Shown one piece after another: positions 6,892 through 10,484 of a stretch of 10,484 nucleotides of DNA; positions within the stretch are counted from its first letter, which is position 1, and the number at the start of each line of letters is the position of its first letter. The notes beneath the pieces are model-generated. The model was not told the DNA's origin and searched no databases. It saw only the letters and a list, made by a program, of their open reading frames with translations. The stretch is from an uncultured Solimonas sp. (lineage in GTDB: Bacteria > Pseudomonadota > Gammaproteobacteria > Nevskiales > Nevskiaceae), in contig CAMLDZ010000109.1 of NCBI GenBank assembly GCA_946478985.1, positions 1 to 10,484 on the forward strand, written 5' to 3'. The position numbers and the translations under genes are program-made.

Positions 6892-6909
6892 GGCCGCGAC
6901 GCCGCGGTC
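6892..6909 (+). terminator. GC-rich hairpin downstream of hisC
   Basis: GGCCGCG (6892-6898) pairs with CGCGGTC (6903-6909) around the loop ACGC, with one G.T pair. It lies 17 bp after the hisC stop, a usual place for a terminator, but lacks the T-tract. It may weaken read-through from terC-hisC into the PhoX-like gene. Confidence 0.3.
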
Positions 6910-6936
6910 CGGCCCGGCGAGCGTCCATCGCGGTCT

Positions 6937-6968
6937 TCGTCACCACGCAGTCACGGCCGCGATCTAAG
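6937..6968 (+). promoter_or_regulatory. Pho-box-like repeat and -10 upstream of the phoX-like gene
   Basis: TCGTCAC (6937-6943) and CAGTCAC (6948-6954) are two 7-bp units at exactly 11-bp period with a shared GTCAC core, as in the PhoB box (CTGTCAT, 4-bp spacer, CTGTCAT or CTGTCAC). A -10-like TCTAAG (4 of 6) lies at 6963-6968, 8 bp after the repeat; PhoB boxes usually sit about 10 bp before the -10. From memory, the GTCACGGCCG stretch at 6950-6959 also occurs at this place in the E. coli phoA promoter. The downstream gene encodes a PhoX-type phosphatase, so the context fits. The first two bases of each half-site are poor matches. Confidence 0.45.
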
Positions 6969-7001
6969 CTGCCACGGTTTGTCCCTGACCCGTACGCGCC
7001 G

Positions 7002-8291
7002 ATGATCCGCCTGCCGCATGCCACCCGCATTCCCTCCGCCCTGAGCCGCCGCGCGCTGCTGCGCGGCGGGCTGCAGGCCGGCGCCTACCTCGCGCTCGCG
7101 CAGGCACTTGGCGGCTGCGCCAGCGCCGGCGCCGAACCGGCCGCGCCGGCGGGACGCTTGCGCGAGGTCGGCCCTCTGGGCGCCGCCCTGGGCATCGGCA
7201 TCCGCATCCCGCAGGGATTCACGGCCCGCGTCGTCGCCCGCGCCGGCCTGCCGGTCGGCGACACCGGCTTCATCTGGCATACCGATCCGGACGGCTCGGC
7301 CTGTTTCGCCAGCGACGACGGCGGCTGGATCTACGCGTCGAACCGCGAGTTCGTGCCCGGCGGCGTCAATGCCATGCGCTTCGATTCCCGTGGCAGCGTC
7401 GTCGCCGCCTACAACTGCTTGCCCGGTGCGCTGACGCGGATGAACTGCAGCGGCGGCGCCACGCCGTGGCAGACCTGGCTGTCGGGCGAGGAATACGACC
7501 TCGGCGTGATCTGGGAATGCGATCCCTACGGCAAGGCCGCGCCGACCCGCCTGCCGGCGCTCGGCGTCTTCGCGCACGAGGCCGCCGCGGTCGATCCGAA
7601 GACCAACATCGTCTATCTCACCGAGGACAAGCCGGACGGCCGCTTCTACCGCTTCGTCTCCGACACGCCCAACGTCGGCGGCAAGCCGGATCTGCAGCGC
7701 GGCCGTCTGCAGGCGCTGCAGGTGCATGCGCCGCAGGCGACGGTGGACCAGCCGGGTTTACTGCCGGCGACCCGGGTCAGCTGGCTCGATGTGCCGGTGC
7801 CGTCGCCGCAGGTGGTCGGCGCCACGCTGCTCGGCAAGCCGCTGCGCGAACAGCTGCCGGACAGCACCGCGTTCCGCGGCGGTGAAGGCGTCTGGCATCA
7901 CGCCGGCTTCGTCTACTTCACCACCAAGGGCGATTGCCGCGTCTGGGCGCTGGATCTGGCCGCCGGCCGCATCGCCACCGTCTACGACGACGCCCTGCAT
8001 CCGCAGCCGATCCTGGATTCGGTCGACAACATCATCGTCACGCCGGGCGGCGATCTGATCGTCGTCGAGGACAAGGACGAGGCCAACCAGCAGGCCGTTG
8101 CGATCACGCAGGATGGCCGGATCTTTCCGCTGATCGAACTGGCCGGCCAGGAAGGTTCGGAAGTGACCGGCCCGGCGTTCTCGCCGGATGGCCGTCACTT
8201 CTACTTCAGCTCGCAGCGTGGCCCCGGCGCCAGGACGCCTGCCGGGACCGCCGGCATCACCTACTGCGTCAGCGGGCCGTGGTTCACCTGA
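7002..8291 (+). CDS. PhoX/DUF839-family putative phosphatase, Tat-exported lipoprotein
   Basis: A 429-residue protein of the PhoX (PF05787) family of calcium- and iron-dependent phosphatases, here at the short end of the family. SRRALLRGG (15-23) is a twin-arginine signal, followed by a hydrophobic stretch and the lipobox LGGC with C39, predicting a folded, lipid-anchored extracytoplasmic protein. Family blocks follow in order: WHTDPDGSACFASDDGGWIYASN (92-114), NCSGGATPWQTWLSGEE (148-164), FAHEAAAVDP (190-199), LTEDKPDGRFYRF (206-218), EGVWHHAGFVYFTTKGD (295-311), DNIIVTPGGDLIVVED (342-357) and the C-terminal VTGPAFSPDG (388-397). The usual CEE of the second block is GEE here (G162), and TPWG is TPWQ. 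Activity is inferred from family. It has no Shine-Dalgarno sequence, has a Pho-like box upstream, and overlaps the convergent peptidase gene by 8 bp. Confidence 0.82.
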   Translation: MIRLPHATRIPSALSRRALLRGGLQAGAYLALAQALGGCASAGAEPAAPAGRLREVGPLGAALGIGIRIPQGFTARVVARAGLPVGDTGFIWHTDPDGSACFASDDGGWIYASNREFVPGGVNAMRFDSRGSVVAAYNCLPGALTRMNCSGGATPWQTWLSGEEYDLGVIWECDPYGKAAPTRLPALGVFAHEAAAVDPKTNIVYLTEDKPDGRFYRFVSDTPNVGGKPDLQRGRLQALQVHAPQATVDQPGLLPATRVSWLDVPVPSPQVVGATLLGKPLREQLPDSTAFRGGEGVWHHAGFVYFTTKGDCRVWALDLAAGRIATVYDDALHPQPILDSVDNIIVTPGGDLIVVEDKDEANQQAVAITQDGRIFPLIELAGQEGSEVTGPAFSPDGRHFYFSSQRGPGARTPAGTAGITYCVSGPWFT

Positions 8292-10257
8292 GCGGCCCCG
8301 CCGGATTGTGCTGCTGCACGAAGGCGACGGCGGCCTTGAGCATCTGTGTCCGCGTCTGCTCGCGCGACAGCCAGTGATCCTCGCCGGCCAGCGTGATCAG
8401 CTCGACAGGCTTGCCGGCCGCTTTCAGGGCGCGCTGCATCGCCACGCTCTGCACATACGGCACCACGGTGTCTTCGCGGCCGTGTATCAGCAGGACCGGC
8501 GCGTCGGCGCGTGAGGCCAGGTGGACGGGAGAGCGCTGGCTGATGCGCTCGTCCTGCGCGGAACCGGCACCAAGGAAACGCAGCATGTAACGCAGCGCGT
8601 CGTCGCCGTTGTGATCCTGCGTGCGTTGCACCAGCGGCCCCGGATCGGTGACGCCGTTGACAGACACCGCGCAGCGGTACAGACCCTGCTGCAAGGTGAC
8701 GCCGGCCAGCGCTGCATAGCCGCCGTAGCTGGCGCCAACGATGCAGGCGCGCTGCGCATCGACGATACCCTGCCGCGCCAGCTCGGCAACGCCGTCGGAA
8801 ATGTCGGTCTGCATCTTGCCGCCCCATTCCCCGTAGCCGGCACGCAACAATGCGGCGCCATAGCCCGCTGAACCTCGGAAGTTGGGCTGCCAGACCGCGT
8901 AGCCGCGGCTCGCGAATGCCTGAGCCCACCAGTTGAACTCCGGGTAGTCACGCGCTTCCGGGCCGCCGTGCGGCAGCACCACCAGCGGCAACTTGCGCGG
9001 CACCACAGCACCCGGCGGAAGGGTCAGCACGCCGCGCAAGGCCAGGCCGTCGGCGGCGCGGTAGTCGATCATCCGCCACGGCCCCACCTGCTCCGGCCGT
9101 ACCCGCGGATACGCCGCGCCCAGCGGCTGCGCCTGGCCGCTGGCGATGTCGACCAGCCAGTAAGTGCCAGCGTCGGCGCGGGCCGGGTCTTTTGCCGGCA
9201 CACCCTGCGTGTATACGATCAGGCGACTCAGGTCATCGCTCCAGGACTCGAAGCGCACGGAAAGATCGGGGAACGCTTTGAGCGTGCCGCGCAGACGCGC
9301 GGCGGAACGCTCGTCGAACAGCACCGGCTCGGCGCTGTCATCGTCGCGTATGAAGCCACGCAGGCGCTCGCCACTGTGATCCCAGATGAAGTCGTAGACA
9401 CGTTCGCCGGCAAAGACCTCCACCGGTGCCGCGCCGGACAGCGGCACTTCGAGATACCGGACGCTGCCCTCGGCATCGACCTGCTGCACCAGCACCGTGT
9501 TCTTACCGCGACCGTTTCCGAGTATGGCGTTCTGACCGAAGGGGTCGGCTACCTGCATCAGCTCACGGGCGTGACGTGTACCGGCATGGAGACGCCAGCG
9601 GCCGCCACGATCTTCATATTGCGCGCTGGCGACGAGCGTGCCGTCTGCCCCTATCAACCAGTTGCCACAGCCCTCGCAGCCCTTGGCCAGACGGCGGGGC
9701 TTGCCGCTCTGCAGGTCGATTTCATACAGGTCCGCCGGCTCATGGGCCAGCGTTGCCACGCTGAGATCGGAACTGGTGATCGGCTGCGCGCTGAGATAGG
9801 CGTACCAGTCTTTGTCGCGTTGACGCACGCCGTAGTAGCCCGCCGCTGCATTGAACAGCTGTCGACCATCCAGCAGCGGGCCGACCCTCCCTTTGTCGAG
9901 ATCAATGAGCTGATAACTGCTCAGTTCGTAGCGGCTCCCGCGGTAATGCGGGCCAAAGTTGTAGGTATCGCTGGTCGCGGCGATGACGAAGCGCTCGCCG
10001 GCCCAATGCAGGGCTCGCAGCTTGACCTCGTCGATGGCGGGCATCGCCAGCGGCTTGCCGTCGACCGTACGCACATACAGGCGCCGCCGATCCTGGACGG
10101 TGGCCGCGAAGGCATACCGCTCTCCGCTCGGCGACAGCGTGACCTTCTCGATCGCCGGCAGACGGCCGTACGCTTCCAGCGGCGGCGGCTGTGCGGCTGC
10201 CAACAGGGCCTCGCTGCACAGCGCGAATCCCGCAAACAGGATGTGGCGTAAAGGCAT
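8284..10257 (-). CDS. Secreted S9 (prolyl oligopeptidase) family peptidase/acyl-peptide hydrolase
   Basis: A 657-residue serine hydrolase with a probable type I signal peptide (MPLRHILFAGFALCSEALLAAA, cut near AAA-QPPP at 22/23), a beta-propeller-like region at about 30-395 and a C-terminal alpha/beta hydrolase at about 400-650. The triad is complete: S510 in GASYGGYAAL, D596 in HGREDTVVP and H628 in GEDHWLS; the oxyanion segment is HGGPEARD (430-437) and the NFRGSAGYG block is at 459-467. Substrates are likely short peptides in the periplasm or outside the cell; an esterase activity cannot be excluded. The start at 10257 is preferred over an upstream ATG at 10329 because a perfect Shine-Dalgarno precedes it and the signal peptide begins there. 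The propeller has an unusual CEGC pair (C194, C197). The product is paralogous to the next gene upstream. Confidence 0.9.
   Translation of the reverse strand: MPLRHILFAGFALCSEALLAAAQPPPLEAYGRLPAIEKVTLSPSGERYAFAATVQDRRRLYVRTVDGKPLAMPAIDEVKLRALHWAGERFVIAATSDTYNFGPHYRGSRYELSSYQLIDLDKGRVGPLLDGRQLFNAAAGYYGVRQRDKDWYAYLSAQPITSSDLSVATLAHEPADLYEIDLQSGKPRRLAKGCEGCGNWLIGADGTLVASAQYEDRGGRWRLHAGTRHARELMQVADPFGQNAILGNGRGKNTVLVQQVDAEGSVRYLEVPLSGAAPVEVFAGERVYDFIWDHSGERLRGFIRDDDSAEPVLFDERSAARLRGTLKAFPDLSVRFESWSDDLSRLIVYTQGVPAKDPARADAGTYWLVDIASGQAQPLGAAYPRVRPEQVGPWRMIDYRAADGLALRGVLTLPPGAVVPRKLPLVVLPHGGPEARDYPEFNWWAQAFASRGYAVWQPNFRGSAGYGAALLRAGYGEWGGKMQTDISDGVAELARQGIVDAQRACIVGASYGGYAALAGVTLQQGLYRCAVSVNGVTDPGPLVQRTQDHNGDDALRYMLRFLGAGSAQDERISQRSPVHLASRADAPVLLIHGREDTVVPYVQSVAMQRALKAAGKPVELITLAGEDHWLSREQTRTQMLKAAVAFVQQHNPAGPLR
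8351..8396. repeat. 46-bp direct repeat, copy 1 (inside the S9 gene)
   Basis: The 46 bases at 8351-8396 are identical to 10430-10475, in the same orientation. They encode the segment around the catalytic histidine (LAGEDHWLSREQTR). Identity extends over synonymous positions, so it points to a fairly recent duplication or local gene conversion between the two paralogous peptidase genes. Confidence 0.9.
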
Positions 10258-10359
10258 CGACGAGACCTCCTTCCCTGGACGGTCGACAGTCTCGAAGCTC
10301 CCGGGAGTCTTTTCCGTGAATTGCGACACGCGGCCCGGGACGACCGCTGCGCGGCGCGC
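10258..10359. other. Intergenic spacer between the two tandem peptidase genes
   Basis: This 102-bp gap holds the ribosome binding site of the downstream peptidase gene and a perfect 10-bp palindrome CTCCCGGGAG at 10298-10307. I see no convincing promoter or T-tract terminator, so the two minus-strand genes may be cotranscribed from a promoter to the right of the window. Confidence 0.4.
10265..10272 (-). promoter_or_regulatory. Perfect Shine-Dalgarno for the S9 peptidase gene
   Basis: On the minus strand the bases read AAGGAGGT, fully complementary to the 16S rRNA tail, with a 7-nt spacer to the ATG at 10257. It is the strongest ribosome site in the window and fixes the start of this gene. 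Confidence 0.88.
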
Positions 10360-10484
10360 TCAGGGCTCGCCCGTCGCGGCGGGATTGTGCTGCTGAACAA
10401 AGCGCATCACCGTCCGCAGCATCTGGATGCGCGTCTGCTCGCGCGACAGCCAGTGATCCTCGCCGGCCAGCGTGACCAGCTCGG
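10360..10484 (-). CDS. S9 peptidase family paralogue, C-terminal end only (runs off the right edge)
   Basis: Only the last 40 residues and the stop codon (10360-10362) are in the window. They contain LAGEDHWLSREQTR, including the catalytic histidine, and end QQHNPAATGEP. Aligned with the end of the neighbouring S9 peptidase, 28 of the first 35 residues match, and 46 consecutive bases are identical (10430-10475). The extreme C-termini differ. It is therefore a tandem paralogue on the same strand, upstream of the complete gene. The reading frame is intact as far as it can be seen; whether the rest of the gene is complete cannot be judged here. Confidence 0.88.
   Translation of the reverse strand, partial: ELVTLAGEDHWLSREQTRIQMLRTVMRFVQQHNPAATGEP
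10430..10475. repeat. 46-bp direct repeat, copy 2 (inside the partial S9 paralogue)
   Basis: Identical to 8351-8396; see copy 1. The match stops at single-base differences on both sides (10429 and 10476), with lower but clear similarity beyond. Confidence 0.9.

Noticed and set aside
8968..10251. 427-codon plus-strand ORF
   Set aside because: It lies antisense within the S9 peptidase gene, whose signal peptide, catalytic triad and Shine-Dalgarno are all clear; the translation has no family resemblance.
1..10484. CRISPR array, phage, transposon, toxin-antitoxin or defence system
   Set aside because: No regularly spaced repeats, integrase, transposase or small toxin-like genes were seen on either strand; every long convincing frame belongs to an ordinary metabolic, membrane or secreted-enzyme family.

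Overview
The window is about 10.5 kb of very GC-rich DNA with densely packed bacterial housekeeping and accessory genes. The gene set is a free methionine-R-sulfoxide reductase, MsrB, YhhN, an MJ1255-type glycosyltransferase, Bax inhibitor-1, TerC, HisC, a PhoX-like Tat lipoprotein and tandem secreted S9 peptidases. The protein sequences suggest a gammaproteobacterium of the Xanthomonadales/Nevskiales kind; this is inference and no marker gene settles it. I see no tRNA, rRNA, CRISPR array, phage gene, transposase or toxin-antitoxin pair. The region reads as chromosomal backbone rather than an island, and I did not find a clearly new multi-gene system.

Layout. Positions 1-209 carry no gene; they hold a 93-bp imperfect palindrome, two short hairpins and a promoter placed so close to the first gene that its mRNA may be leaderless. 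Then come a free-methionine-sulfoxide reductase (+, 210-704), a convergent YhhN-family membrane protein (-, 721-1356), and a divergent pair of overlapping genes, msrB (1496-1891) and a class I glutamine amidotransferase (1888-2565). Next, on the minus strand, are a small two-helix membrane protein with a zinc ribbon (2578-2892) and an MJ1255-type glycosyltransferase (2987-4105). A divergent 150-bp control region leads to a plus-strand run of Bax inhibitor-1 (4256-5020), TerC (5072-5806) and hisC (5817-6875). A PhoX/DUF839 lipoprotein gene (7002-8291) follows. It converges on, and overlaps by 8 bp, a secreted prolyl-oligopeptidase-family hydrolase (8284-10257, -). The right edge cuts through the 3' end of a second, paralogous hydrolase gene (10360 onward, -).

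How the genes fit together. Two enzymes repair oxidised methionine (free and protein-bound R-sulfoxide). BI-1 and TerC belong to families linked to divalent cations (calcium and manganese). The most coherent regulatory signal is phosphate: an 11-bp-spaced pair of GTCA half-sites resembling a Pho box sits just upstream of the PhoX-like gene. A better-matching triple array (CTGTCAT-like, 11-bp period) sits in the divergent region upstream of the glycosyltransferase. If PhoB binds both, the window links a secreted phosphatase and a glycosyltransferase to phosphate starvation. This rests on motif reading only and needs testing.
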